Positions 43,288 through 52,800 of a stretch of DNA of 64,000 nucleotides are shown in pieces. Position 1 is the stretch's first letter; every line of letters begins with the position of its first letter. Origin of the DNA: Actinobacteria bacterium OK074 (GTDB taxonomy: Bacteria; Actinomycetota; Actinomycetes; Streptomycetales; Streptomycetaceae); contig LJCV01000274.1 of NCBI GenBank assembly GCA_001298575.1, forward strand, positions 1 to 64,000, written 5' to 3'. The notes below the pieces were generated by a model. That model worked only from the letters and a program-made list of their open reading frames with translations, was not told the DNA's origin and did not search any database. The translations under genes and the position numbers were made by a program.

Positions 43288-44979
43288 CTACACAACCTGC
43301 TGGTTGTACATGGCCCCGGCCGCAGGCCACCCCGTCGGCTCAGGCACGGGCGCGGGCTGCGTACGCCCCCGCACCTGCGCCGCGGTCAACCCACCAGCCG
43401 CAGGCATCCCCCGCCGATTCGCCGCAGCGGCCAACCCCGGCATCCCGGTCTGCGCCACCGCCTGCAACCCATCGGCGGGCGAGGGCGCAGGCATACCCAT
43501 GGGCGGCTGCCCCATGGGCGCCCCCACCGGCTGCCCCATCGGCGAGGCGAAGGGATTCCCCATGGGCGGCTGCATGGGCACCCCCATCGGCGCCCCCATG
43601 GGCCCACCCATCGACGCAGCCGCAGGCATGGGCGCGGGCACGGGCACGGGTGCCGGCATCGGCGTAGGCACCGGAAGCGGCGTAGGCGCAGGCATGGCCG
43701 CGGCGGCGGGCGCCGACCCCGGCGCCAGCGCGGGCATCGCCGCGGCCTGCGCCGCGAGCCCCACCATCCCCGCCCCGTTCGTCTGGCTGACCAGCCGGTC
43801 GACCGCCGCCGTACCCGAGCTGTAGCTGGTCCCGTTGCTCGGCTCGGGCACGGCGGCTCCCCTCCTGGTCCCGTAGAGCACCTGTTCCAGGCCGACGACC
43901 AGGCGACGAACGTCGACCTGGGGTCGCACCACGAGACGCAGGAAGCGGCTGGAGGAGCCGATCTTGTTGCCGCACTCGCGCACGAGGATGCGGTGCTCGG
44001 TGAGCATCCGGTCCCGTACGACCGTTCCCTCGGCGCCCACGGGCAGCCGTACGAACAGGAAGTTGCCCTGGGACGGGTAGACCGTCAGGCCGGGCAGTTG
44101 CGAGAGCTGGCGGGCCATGTCGAGCCGGTCGCGGCGGACCATGTGCAGGCTCTCCATGTACTCCGCGCCGTGCTCCTTCAGCATGAACACCACGTGCTCG
44201 GCAAAGGAGTTGAGGTTCCACTTGGGCAGCATCGTGCGGACCCGGCCGGCGAGCGCCGGGTTGGCGACGAGGTAGCCGAACCGGATGCCGTGCAGGCCGA
44301 AGTTCTTGCCGAGGCTGCGCAGCACGATCACGTTGGGGCGCATCACGGCGTCCTCGACGGTGGACGGCTCGTTCTCCGCGTCGGCGAACTCCAGGAACGA
44401 CTCGTCGATGACGATGAGGTCCAGGTCGGCCATGGCGTCCATGAACTGGACCAGCGACTGGCGGGGGATGAAGCCGCCGTCGGGGTTGTTCGGGTTGCAG
44501 ATCACGGCGACCCGGGTGCCGCGCTTGCGGATGAACTCGGCGTACTGGGCGAGGTCCAGGGCGAACCCGCTGGACTCCTGGAGCGGGAACATGTCCACGC
44601 GCTTGCCGGTCTCCAGCGGCTGGTCGGTCCAGCGGCCGAATGTCGGCACCGGTATCGCCAGCGACTCGTGCACGAGCAAGTGGTCGATCCAGGTGATGAG
44701 TTCGGTCGAGCCGTTGCCCATCGCCACGCACTGGGGCGGGAGTTGGAGCAGGTTGCACAGCTCGGAGGTGATGGTGTCCGCGCCGCTCGGGTAGTACGTG
44801 ATGATGTCCCGCAGCCTGGACGCGAGTTGGTCGAACATGGCCGGGGTGGGGAAGTACGGGTTGCACGGGATGCAGAAGTCCACGGGTCCGGTCCCGTCGC
44901 CACCCTCACGCGTCAGCGCCGCCATCGAGGGGCTGTGCGCCGCGGTACTGCGGAAGAGTGAGGTGACGTTGTCGGCCAT
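43288..44979 (-). CDS. Class I/II aminotransferase with long MG/PA-rich tail
   Basis: The first ~380 residues are a fold-type I PLP aminotransferase of the histidinol-phosphate type: YYPSGADTITSELCNLL, GNGSTELI, VICNPNNPDGGFIP, VIDESFLEF, LRSLGKNFGLHGIRFGY (PLP lysine) and FLRLVVR near the end. The remaining ~180 residues are low complexity, rich in Pro, Ala, Met and Gly, with MGxPMG repeats (GGPMGAPMGVPMQPPMG). Such a tail is foreign to the family and may be surface-exposed or phase-separating. ATG 44979 has GGAGG directly upstream. The amino-acid or cofactor precursor used is unknown. Confidence 0.88.
   Translation of the reverse strand: MADNVTSLFRSTAAHSPSMAALTREGGDGTGPVDFCIPCNPYFPTPAMFDQLASRLRDIITYYPSGADTITSELCNLLQLPPQCVAMGNGSTELITWIDHLLVHESLAIPVPTFGRWTDQPLETGKRVDMFPLQESSGFALDLAQYAEFIRKRGTRVAVICNPNNPDGGFIPRQSLVQFMDAMADLDLIVIDESFLEFADAENEPSTVEDAVMRPNVIVLRSLGKNFGLHGIRFGYLVANPALAGRVRTMLPKWNLNSFAEHVVFMLKEHGAEYMESLHMVRRDRLDMARQLSQLPGLTVYPSQGNFLFVRLPVGAEGTVVRDRMLTEHRILVRECGNKIGSSSRFLRLVVRPQVDVRRLVVGLEQVLYGTRRGAAVPEPSNGTSYSSGTAAVDRLVSQTNGAGMVGLAAQAAAMPALAPGSAPAAAAMPAPTPLPVPTPMPAPVPVPAPMPAAASMGGPMGAPMGVPMQPPMGNPFASPMGQPVGAPMGQPPMGMPAPSPADGLQAVAQTGMPGLAAAANRRGMPAAGGLTAAQVRGRTQPAPVPEPTGWPAAGAMYNQQVV
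43460..43640 (-). repeat. MGxPMG coding repeat in aminotransferase tail
   Basis: Imperfect repeats of CCCATGGGC/GGCGCCCCCATG-type sequence encode PMG, GAPMG and GQPMG units. Many Met codons (ATGG) in tandem make this segment stand out from its neighbourhood. Confidence 0.75.
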
Positions 44980-45029
44980 GAAACCTCCGTATGGGGCGGG
45001 CCCGTGGGGACGGCGGGCCCGTCGTCTGT

Positions 45030-45061
45030 GGGTGGCCCGCGCGGGGGAGCGCGGGCCACCC
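45030..45061. terminator. Perfect 13-bp stem hairpin
   Basis: GGGTGGCCCGCGC (45030-45042) and GCGCGGGCCACCC (45049-45061) pair fully around a 6-nt loop. It lies 183 bp after the mutarotase stop and about 50 bp before the aminotransferase start, both on the minus strand, so it can end the sugar operon or lie in the aminotransferase leader. There is no U-run, as usual in Streptomyces. Confidence 0.75.
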
Positions 45062-45170
45062 AGTCATACGGATACGGGTGGGGCGTTGTTCAACTGGTGT
45101 GAATTCGGTGTGAGTTCAGGTGTACGAACGGGCATGAATGGGTAGCAGAAGCTCCCGTAACGCCGACCGC

Positions 45171-45220
45171 GAACCTGTGAACCTGTGAACCTGTGAATCC
45201 ACGAACCCGCGAGCCGACGG
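45171..45220. repeat. 8-bp period repeat GAACCTGT
   Basis: Three perfect GAACCTGT units (45171-45194) followed by diverged units GAATCCAC, GAACCCGC and GAGCCGAC, just after the mutarotase stop. Confidence 0.8.
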
Positions 45221-45243
45221 CCCGGCGAACCGCGGGGGACGGC

Positions 45244-46389
45244 TTACGCGCTGAACGAGTGGATCGTCGTCGTGCGGTACGTCTGCCCCGGCCGCAGCAC
45301 GGTCGACGGGAACGACGGCTCGTTCGGCGAGTCCGGGAAGTGCTGGGTCTCCAGGCACAGTCCGTCGCCCTGCCGGTAGGTCCGGCCGGAGGTGCCGACC
45401 AGCGTGCCGTCGAGGAAGTTGCCCGAGTAGAACTGGAGCCCCGGCTGGTCGGTGGCGATCTTCAGGGTGCGCCCGGACGACGGGTCCCGCAGCGTCGCCA
45501 CGTGCTGGGGCCCCGCGGTGACTCCCTTGTCCAGCACCCAGTTGTGGTCGTACCCCTTCGCGGTGACCTGCTGCGGGTGCCCGGCGCGGATGTCCCGGCC
45601 GACCGGCTTGGCGCGCCGGAAGTCGAAGGGGGTGCCCACGATCGTCGCCAGCTCGCCGGTGGGTATCAGACCCGAGTCGGTGGGCGTGTAACGGCTTGCG
45701 GCGATGGTGAGTTCGTGGTCGTAGATGCCACCGCTGCCCTCGCCCGCGAGGTTGTAGTAGGTGTGGTTGGTGAGGTTGACGACGGTCGCCTTGTCGGTGG
45801 TGGCCTCGTAGTCGATGCGCCAGTCACCGGACTTGGTGAGGGTGAAGGTCACCTTCGTCTTCAGCGTGCCGGGGTAGCCCATCTCGCCGTCGACGCTGGT
45901 GTAGTAGAGGTTGAGGCCGACGTCGGACCCGGACGTGAAGCCCTCGATGTCCCACACCTTGGTGTTGAAGCCCTTGGCGCCGCCGTGCAGGCTGTTGACG
46001 CCGTCGTTCACGGACAGCTGGTAGCTGGTGCCGTCCAGGGTGAACCGGCCCTTGGCGATGCGGTTTCCGTACCGGCCGATGGTCGCGCCGAAGAAGGTGG
46101 TGCCCGCGACGTACGCGGCGAGGTTGTCGTAACCCAGCGACACGTTGGCGTACTTGCCGTGCCGGTCGGGGATCTCCAGCGACTGGATGATGCCGCCGTA
46201 GGAGAGGACCTTCAGCCGGGTCCCGCCGTTCTGGAGGGACCAGCGGTAGATCTTCGTGCCGTCGGCGAGGGTGCCGAAGTACTCCTTCACGGGCTTCCTG
46301 CCTCCCGAGGCGTGCGCCGTACCGACGGTGGAGGCGGCGATACCCGCCGCTGCCGCCGCTGCGATGACCGTTCGTCTGCTCGTTTCCAC
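45244..46389 (-). CDS. galM: Tat-exported aldose 1-epimerase (mutarotase)
   Basis: A 381-residue GalM-type mutarotase that interconverts alpha and beta anomers of aldoses. Family signatures: GATIGRYGNRIAKGRF, NSLHGGAKGFNTKVWD, NLTNHTYYNLAGEG (catalytic His) and DGLCLETQHFPDSPN (catalytic Glu). The N-terminus ETSRRTVIAAAAAAGIAAS is a twin-arginine signal, so it works outside the cell. I prefer GTG 46389, six nt after AGGAG, over ATG 46404, which would place that AGGAG inside the coding sequence. It follows mmsB, mmsA and chvE on the same strand, so anomer conversion precedes uptake. Confidence 0.92.
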   Translation of the reverse strand: METSRRTVIAAAAAAGIAASTVGTAHASGGRKPVKEYFGTLADGTKIYRWSLQNGGTRLKVLSYGGIIQSLEIPDRHGKYANVSLGYDNLAAYVAGTTFFGATIGRYGNRIAKGRFTLDGTSYQLSVNDGVNSLHGGAKGFNTKVWDIEGFTSGSDVGLNLYYTSVDGEMGYPGTLKTKVTFTLTKSGDWRIDYEATTDKATVVNLTNHTYYNLAGEGSGGIYDHELTIAASRYTPTDSGLIPTGELATIVGTPFDFRRAKPVGRDIRAGHPQQVTAKGYDHNWVLDKGVTAGPQHVATLRDPSSGRTLKIATDQPGLQFYSGNFLDGTLVGTSGRTYRQGDGLCLETQHFPDSPNEPSFPSTVLRPGQTYRTTTIHSFSA

Positions 46390-46467
46390 TTGCGGCTCCT
46401 GCATGGGAAGTTGGCTTGCGAAGGTATGTGGGGGGTGGAGCTTGGGGGAGCGGCCTGCCCCACAGGT

Positions 46468-46495
46468 CGGGCCCCGCCGTTGCCGGCGAGGCCCG
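46468..46495. terminator. Intercistronic hairpin between mmsB and mutarotase
   Basis: CGGGCC/GGCCCG outer stem (46468-46473 with 46490-46495), one mismatch, then CGCCG/CGGCG inner stem around a TTGC loop. It could partly terminate or stabilise the mmsB message before galM. Confidence 0.55.
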
Positions 46496-46503
46496 TGTGC
46501 GGA

Positions 46504-47744
46504 CTAGTTGCCGCCTTTCTTCTTGTTCCAGACGTCGAACCCGACAGCCGCCAGCAGGGCGATCCCCTTGATGACCTGCTGCCAGTCGGTCCCGACACTC
46601 AGAAGGTTCATGCCGTTGTTGAGCACACCGAGCACGAGCCCGCCGATGATCGCCCCGAGCACGGTCCCGACCCCGCCGCTCATGGACGCCCCACCGATGA
46701 ACGACGAGGCGATGGCCTCGAGTTCGAAGTTCAGCCCCGCCTTCGGCGAGGCCGCGTTCAGCCGCGCGGCGACCACCAGCCCGGCCAGCGCCGCGAGCAT
46801 CCCCATGTTCAGGAAGACAGCGAACGTGACCTTCTTGTCCTTCACCCCCGACAGCTTCGCCGCGGGCAGATTCCCGCCGATGGCGTAGATGTGCCGCCCG
46901 AACACCGCGTTGCGCATGATGTAGCCGTAACCGACCACCAGCGCACCGAGGATGATCAGGATGATCGGCGCGCCCTTGTAGCTGGCGAGCAGCATCGTCA
47001 CCCACACGATGGCGCCGACGATCAGGGCCAGCTTGAGGAAGAACGCCGAGAGCGGCAGGACGTCGAGCGAGAACTCCTGCTGCCGCTTGCGGTCGCGCAG
47101 CTCCTGGAAGACCACGCTCACCGCCAGCACGATGCCGATCAGCAGGGTGATGTTGTGGTAGTTCGTGTCCGGCCCGACCTCCGGCAGGAAGCCGTTGCCC
47201 ATCTTCTGCAGGCCGCCCGGGAACGGACCGATGGTCTGGCCCTTCAGCACGATCTCCGTCAGACCGCGGAACAGCAGCATTCCCGCGAGGGTGACGATGA
47301 ACGACGGTATCCCCAGATACGCGATGAAGAACCCCTGCATCGCCCCCGCCGCGGCCCCGATGAGCAGGCAGATCACCAGCGAGATCGGCCAGGCGATGTC
47401 GTGGTTGATCATCAGTACGGCCGCGATCGCACCGACGAACGCGGTCAACGAGCCGACGGACAGGTCGATATGGCCCGCGATGATCACCATCATCATGCCG
47501 ATGGCGAGGATCAGGATGTAGCTGTTCTGGAGCACCAGGTTGGAGACGTTGCGGGGCAGCAGCAGGTCGCCGTCGGTCTTGATCTCGAAGAAGAGCACGA
47601 TCAGACCGAGCGCGACGAGCATGCCGTACTGGCGCATGTTGCGGCGCATGCCGTCGATGACGAGCCTCAACAGGCCGTCGCCCGGGGCCGATCCGCTCTT
47701 GCCCGGCGGCGCGGGGGCCGGGCTCTTGGCGGTCACATCCGTGC

Positions 47745-47748
<4 letters not shown>
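46504..47748 (-). CDS. mmsB: Multiple-monosaccharide ABC permease
   Basis: A 414-residue permease of the BPD_transp_2 (XylH/MmsB) family. It has YGMLVALGLIVLFFEIKTDGDL, GMMMVIIAGHIDLSVGSLTAFVGA, GIPSFIVTLAGMLLFRGLTE and SFIGGASMSGGVGTVLGAIIGGLVLGVLNNGMNL, blocks conserved in this family. ATG 47748 overlaps the ATPase stop by ATGA. Works with MmsA and the ChvE-like binding protein to import xylose, arabinose, galactose or glucose. Confidence 0.94.
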
Positions 47749-49295
<1,547 letters not shown>

Positions 49296-49331
49296 GGTCG
49301 TGCCTTCCAATCAGGTCAGAGGGGCTCGGAT

Positions 49332-49353
49332 CGGCTCAGGAAAAACAGAGCCG
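49332..49353 (-). terminator. Hairpin directly after chvE stop
   Basis: On the coding strand CGGCTC - TGTTTTTCCT - GAGCCG, ending at the base next to the chvE stop codon. Hairpins at this place in sugar ABC operons often protect the binding-protein message and lower downstream expression. Confidence 0.6.
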
Positions 49354-50463
49354 TCAGCCGAGTTCCTTGGCCGTGTAGTAACCGGTGTCGATCAGTTCCT
49401 TCTTGTAGTTGGTCTTGTCGACGCTGACCGGCTGGAGCAGGTAGGCGGGCACGACCTTGGAGCCGTTGTCGTACGTCTTGGTGTCGTTGACGGTCGGCTT
49501 CTTGTCGTTGAGGACGTCGTCGACCATCGTCGCGGCGACCTTGGCGAGCTTGCGGGTGTCCTTGTAAACGGTTTCCGTCTGCTCGCCCGCGATGATCGAC
49601 TTCACCGAGGCCAGCTCGGCGTCCTGACCGGTGATCACCGGCAGCGGCTGGGACGAGGAGCCGTAGCCGTCGGACTTGAGCGCGGCCAGGATGCCGATGG
49701 AGATGCCGTCGTACGGCGAGAGGACCGCGTCCACCTTGGCGTTCTGGTAGGTGGAGGTGAGCAGGTCGTCCATGCGGCTCTGGGCGGTGGCGCCGTCCCA
49801 GCGCAGCGTGGTGACCTTGTTGAGCGCGGTCTGGCCGGACTTGACGACCAGTTCCTTCTTGTCGATGTACGGCTGGAGCACGCTCATCGCGCCGTTGAAG
49901 AAGTACTTGGTGTTGTTGTCGTCGTTCGAGCCGGCGAACAGCTCGATGTTGAACGGGCCCTTCTTGCCGCTGTTCAGCCCCAGCTTGTCGACGATGTACG
50001 TGCCCTGGAGCTTGCCGACCTTCTCGTTGTCGAACGACGCGTAGTAGTCGACGTTCTTCGTGCCGAGGATCAAACGGTCGTAAGCGATGACCGGAATGTT
50101 CGCGTCGGCGGCTTCCTGAAGCACGTTGTTCAGGGACTTGTTGTCGATGGCCGCGATGATCAGCGCCGAGACACCCTGCGTGATCATGTTCTCGATCTGG
50201 GAGACCTGGGTGTCCGGGTCGTCCTCGCCGAACACCAACTTGGTCTTGTAGCCCTTGGATTCGAGGTTCTTGACGACGTTGTTGCCGTCGGCGATCCACC
50301 GCTCCGAGGACTTGGTCGGCATGGCGATGCCCACCGTCGAGCCCTTGGCGCTCTTCTTCGACTCCTTGCTGCCGCCCTCACCGCTCTGCCCGCAGGCGGA
50401 CAGCGTGAGGGACAGGCAGGCGGCTCCGGCTATCGCGGAGAGAACGACTCTGCGGTTGCGCAT
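49354..50463 (-). CDS. chvE: ChvE-like multiple-monosaccharide binding lipoprotein
   Basis: A 369-residue periplasmic-binding-type lipoprotein. Signal MRNRRVVLSAIAGAACLSLT with lipobox LSAC; a Ser/Lys-rich linker; then VGIAMPTKSSERWIADGNNV, GVSALIIAAIDNKSLNNVLQ, PVIAYDRLILGTKNVDYYASF and SPYDGISIGILAALK, matching the ChvE/MmsE group that binds arabinose, galactose, glucose and similar sugars. First of the chvE-mmsA-mmsB-galM run on the minus strand. Two GAAANCGGTT motifs lie near its upstream border (50561, 50665). Confidence 0.93.
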   Translation of the reverse strand: MRNRRVVLSAIAGAACLSLTLSACGQSGEGGSKESKKSAKGSTVGIAMPTKSSERWIADGNNVVKNLESKGYKTKLVFGEDDPDTQVSQIENMITQGVSALIIAAIDNKSLNNVLQEAADANIPVIAYDRLILGTKNVDYYASFDNEKVGKLQGTYIVDKLGLNSGKKGPFNIELFAGSNDDNNTKYFFNGAMSVLQPYIDKKELVVKSGQTALNKVTTLRWDGATAQSRMDDLLTSTYQNAKVDAVLSPYDGISIGILAALKSDGYGSSSQPLPVITGQDAELASVKSIIAGEQTETVYKDTRKLAKVAATMVDDVLNDKKPTVNDTKTYDNGSKVVPAYLLQPVSVDKTNYKKELIDTGYYTAKELG

Positions 50464-50650
50464 GGGTGATCAGTCCTCGTTCGTCTCGTCATTGAGAGGT
50501 GCAGGTGTGGGGGAGTCCGTGCGGAAACGGCCAGTTCGTGGTGGAGCGGGCGGTGCGGGGGAAAACGGTTGAGCGGTCGTTTTCCGGCGGGTCGGTCCTC
50601 CGGCGGTGAGCCCTCGGTGGCCGGTCCTCCGGTGGCCGGTCCTCCGGCGG

Positions 50651-51619
50651 TCAGCCCTCCGTGGGAAAGCGGTTGAGCTGTCCGGGCAGCCGCGAACCGA
50701 GCGGCGCCATGCCGCCGTCCGCGCCGTGCCGGGCGAGCAGGTCCAGGGCGAGCCGGCCGCGCCGCACCCGCTCCTTGGCCGTGTTGAGGGTGATGTCCCG
50801 CAGGTGGTTGCCCCACGGGTAGATCCCGGGCGCCTTCGCGAGCCCGAACTTCAGGTAGACGGGGGCACCGCGCCGGATCAGCTCGGCGACCTCGTACATC
50901 CGGATGTAGCCGCCGAGGTCGTCGGGTGCCTCGATGTACATGTCGAGGGGGGCGCCCGACACCCGCCGGATCTCGGTGAGATGAGCGAGCGTCAGATCGC
51001 TGGGCACGTTCAGGGAGTCGGCGCCGAGGCGCTCGTAGACGGCGTACGAGGCCGGGTTGACCGGGCCGACGAGCGCCGAGACCTTCAGCGTGGTGTCCGC
51101 GGGGATGATGCCCGCCGTGCGCGCCCGGTGCAAGGTCCACAGCACACCCTCGTCCGCGACGAGCAGGCACTTGACGCCCAACTCCGTTGCCCGGATGGCG
51201 TCTTCGACGGACCCGGCGACCGCGTCGTGACCCCGGGCGCGCAGTCCGGCGCCGCCGGAGTCGGTGCGCACCGAGGCGCCGGTGTCCCAGGTGCCGCGCG
51301 GCCCGGTGAACAGGCACAGCTCGATGTCGCGTTCGGCGGTCGCCTCGACCATCTCGGTGATCTCGGAGTCGGTCAGCATCCACACGCCGCTGCCCTGGCT
51401 GATCCGGTGGATCGGCACGTCGAGCCGCGAGGACTCCTTCAGGACCACGGCGAGCGCCTCGGGCCCCTCGCACGAGGGGATCTCGGTGCGCCAGCTGCCG
51501 CCGCCCGGGAAGCTGTGCGGGGAGGCGTCTTCGGGGGAGAGGGCGGGTGCGCCCAGGCCGAGCGCGGTGAGAGCCGGCTCACCGGGTCGTCGGGCTGCCG
51601 AGGTAGGTGCGTCGGTCAC
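50651..51619 (-). CDS. U32-peptidase-like TIM-barrel protein of sugar cluster
   Basis: A 322-residue protein I do not recognise precisely. Stretches such as ATELGVKCLLVADEGVLWTL, VGPVNPASYAVYERLGADSLN, VPSDLTLAHLTEIRRVS and PLDMYIEAPDDLGGYIRMY look like strands and helices of a TIM barrel related to U32-type peptidases/collagenase-like proteins. No cysteine or metal motif stands out. Start GTG 51619 has AAGGAC upstream. It lies between the sugar transporter and the dehydrogenase/dehydratase pair. Its leader contains GTTCGATATTTCG, the element shared with the iclR promoter, so it is probably part of the same catabolic regulon; a role as an aldolase-like or isomerase enzyme of the pathway is only a guess. 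Confidence 0.6.
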   Translation of the reverse strand: MTDAPTSAARRPGEPALTALGLGAPALSPEDASPHSFPGGGSWRTEIPSCEGPEALAVVLKESSRLDVPIHRISQGSGVWMLTDSEITEMVEATAERDIELCLFTGPRGTWDTGASVRTDSGGAGLRARGHDAVAGSVEDAIRATELGVKCLLVADEGVLWTLHRARTAGIIPADTTLKVSALVGPVNPASYAVYERLGADSLNVPSDLTLAHLTEIRRVSGAPLDMYIEAPDDLGGYIRMYEVAELIRRGAPVYLKFGLAKAPGIYPWGNHLRDITLNTAKERVRRGRLALDLLARHGADGGMAPLGSRLPGQLNRFPTEG

Positions 51620-51633
51620 GAGCTGTCCTTCAC

Positions 51634-51646
51634 GTTCGATATTTCG
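51634..51646 (-). promoter_or_regulatory. IclR-type operator copy (AAATATCGAAC)
   Basis: Plus-strand GTTCGATATTTCG; its complement contains AAATATCGAAC, identical to the right arm of the inverted repeat upstream of the iclR gene at 26131-26141. It is 15 bp upstream of the GTG of the U32-like gene. Confidence 0.65.
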
Positions 51647-51734
51647 GATAAGGTTCGCGGCTCTGGGTGAAGCGGGCTGGTGGTACGCCGGTACGGGGCG
51701 GTCAGGGCGCCTCGTACCGGCGTACGACTGAGGG

Positions 51735-52763
51735 TTACGGCCGCAGCAGGACCTTTCCGACCTTCGGATCGCCGGACCCCACCAACTCGATGGCCTGCGG
51801 GAACTCGGCGAGCGGCAGTTCGTGCGTGACCAGCGGCAGCGGATCGAGCAGCCCGGCCGCGAAGACCCGCACCGTGTGCGCCCAGGCCGCCGGCGGCGCC
51901 CCGAACACGGTGTGCACCTCCAACTGCCGTACGACGAGGTCGGTCGGGTCGAGCCCCTCCGCACCGGCGGCCGGGATGCCCGTCAGGACCAGCCGCCCGC
52001 CGCGCCGCAGCAAAGAGGCGGCGGTGCGCGCGGCGGACGCGGACCCGGCGGTCTCGACGACCACGTCGAAGTCGTCGGGGAGTTCCTGGTCCCGGGTCCG
52101 GAAGTCGGTGGCGCCGAAGTCCCGGGAGAGCCGCTCGCGGTCGGGGCGGGTGCCCACGACGAGCAACTCGGCCGGGGAGCCCGCCTTCAGGAACTGAACG
52201 GCGAACATCCCGAGCGTCCCGGTACCCACCACGGCCACCCGTTCGCCCGGCACCGCGTTCGCCTTCAGTGCGGCGGCCGCGATGCACGCGGCCGGCTCAA
52301 GGAGCGCGGCGGCCGTCAAGTCGGCGTCGTCCGGCAGGACATGGAGCAGCCGGGCGGGCAGCGTCAGCGTGGTGGCCATCGCGCCCGGCTGGGTGAACCC
52401 GGTCTCCTCGTACCCGGCCGTGCACAGCGTGGTCTCGCCCGCGTGACAGCGGTCGCACACCTGGCAGTTGCGGAACCCCTCGCCAACCACTTTGCGGCCT
52501 ACGAGACTTGAAGGCACGTCAGGTCCGACGGCGGCCACCGTGCCGGACCACTCGTGACCCGGGGTGAGCGGGTAACGGACGTACCCCTCGGGCCGGTTGC
52601 CCTGGTACACCTCGCGGTCGCTGCCGCAGATTCCGGACGCGTGCACCCGCACCAGGGCCTCGCCGGCGCCCGGCTCGCGCGGGGTGTGCTCGACGAGCCG
52701 GTGCGCGCCGGGCGCCTCGATGACGACGGCGGCGTTGGTCAAGTCGTCGGCGGCGGTGGTCAC
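51735..52763 (-). CDS. Zinc-dependent MDR alcohol/sugar dehydrogenase
   Basis: A 342-residue medium-chain dehydrogenase. Catalytic zinc ligands are in ASGICGSDREVY and TPGHEWSGTVAAVG; the structural zinc cysteines are in NCQVCDRCHAGETTLC; the Rossmann loop is VAVVGTGTLGMFAVQFLKAG. It oxidises an alcohol or sugar with NAD(P)+. Start GTG 52763 has GGGGGA upstream, 37 bp after the dehydratase stop. In this context it probably oxidises a sugar to its lactone, or a later pathway intermediate (inference). Confidence 0.88.
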   Translation of the reverse strand: MTTAADDLTNAAVVIEAPGAHRLVEHTPREPGAGEALVRVHASGICGSDREVYQGNRPEGYVRYPLTPGHEWSGTVAAVGPDVPSSLVGRKVVGEGFRNCQVCDRCHAGETTLCTAGYEETGFTQPGAMATTLTLPARLLHVLPDDADLTAAALLEPAACIAAAALKANAVPGERVAVVGTGTLGMFAVQFLKAGSPAELLVVGTRPDRERLSRDFGATDFRTRDQELPDDFDVVVETAGSASAARTAASLLRRGGRLVLTGIPAAGAEGLDPTDLVVRQLEVHTVFGAPPAAWAHTVRVFAAGLLDPLPLVTHELPLAEFPQAIELVGSGDPKVGKVLLRP

Positions 52764-52800
52764 TCGGTCCCCCAGAGGTCCAACGGACAGTGCTCGGCGC

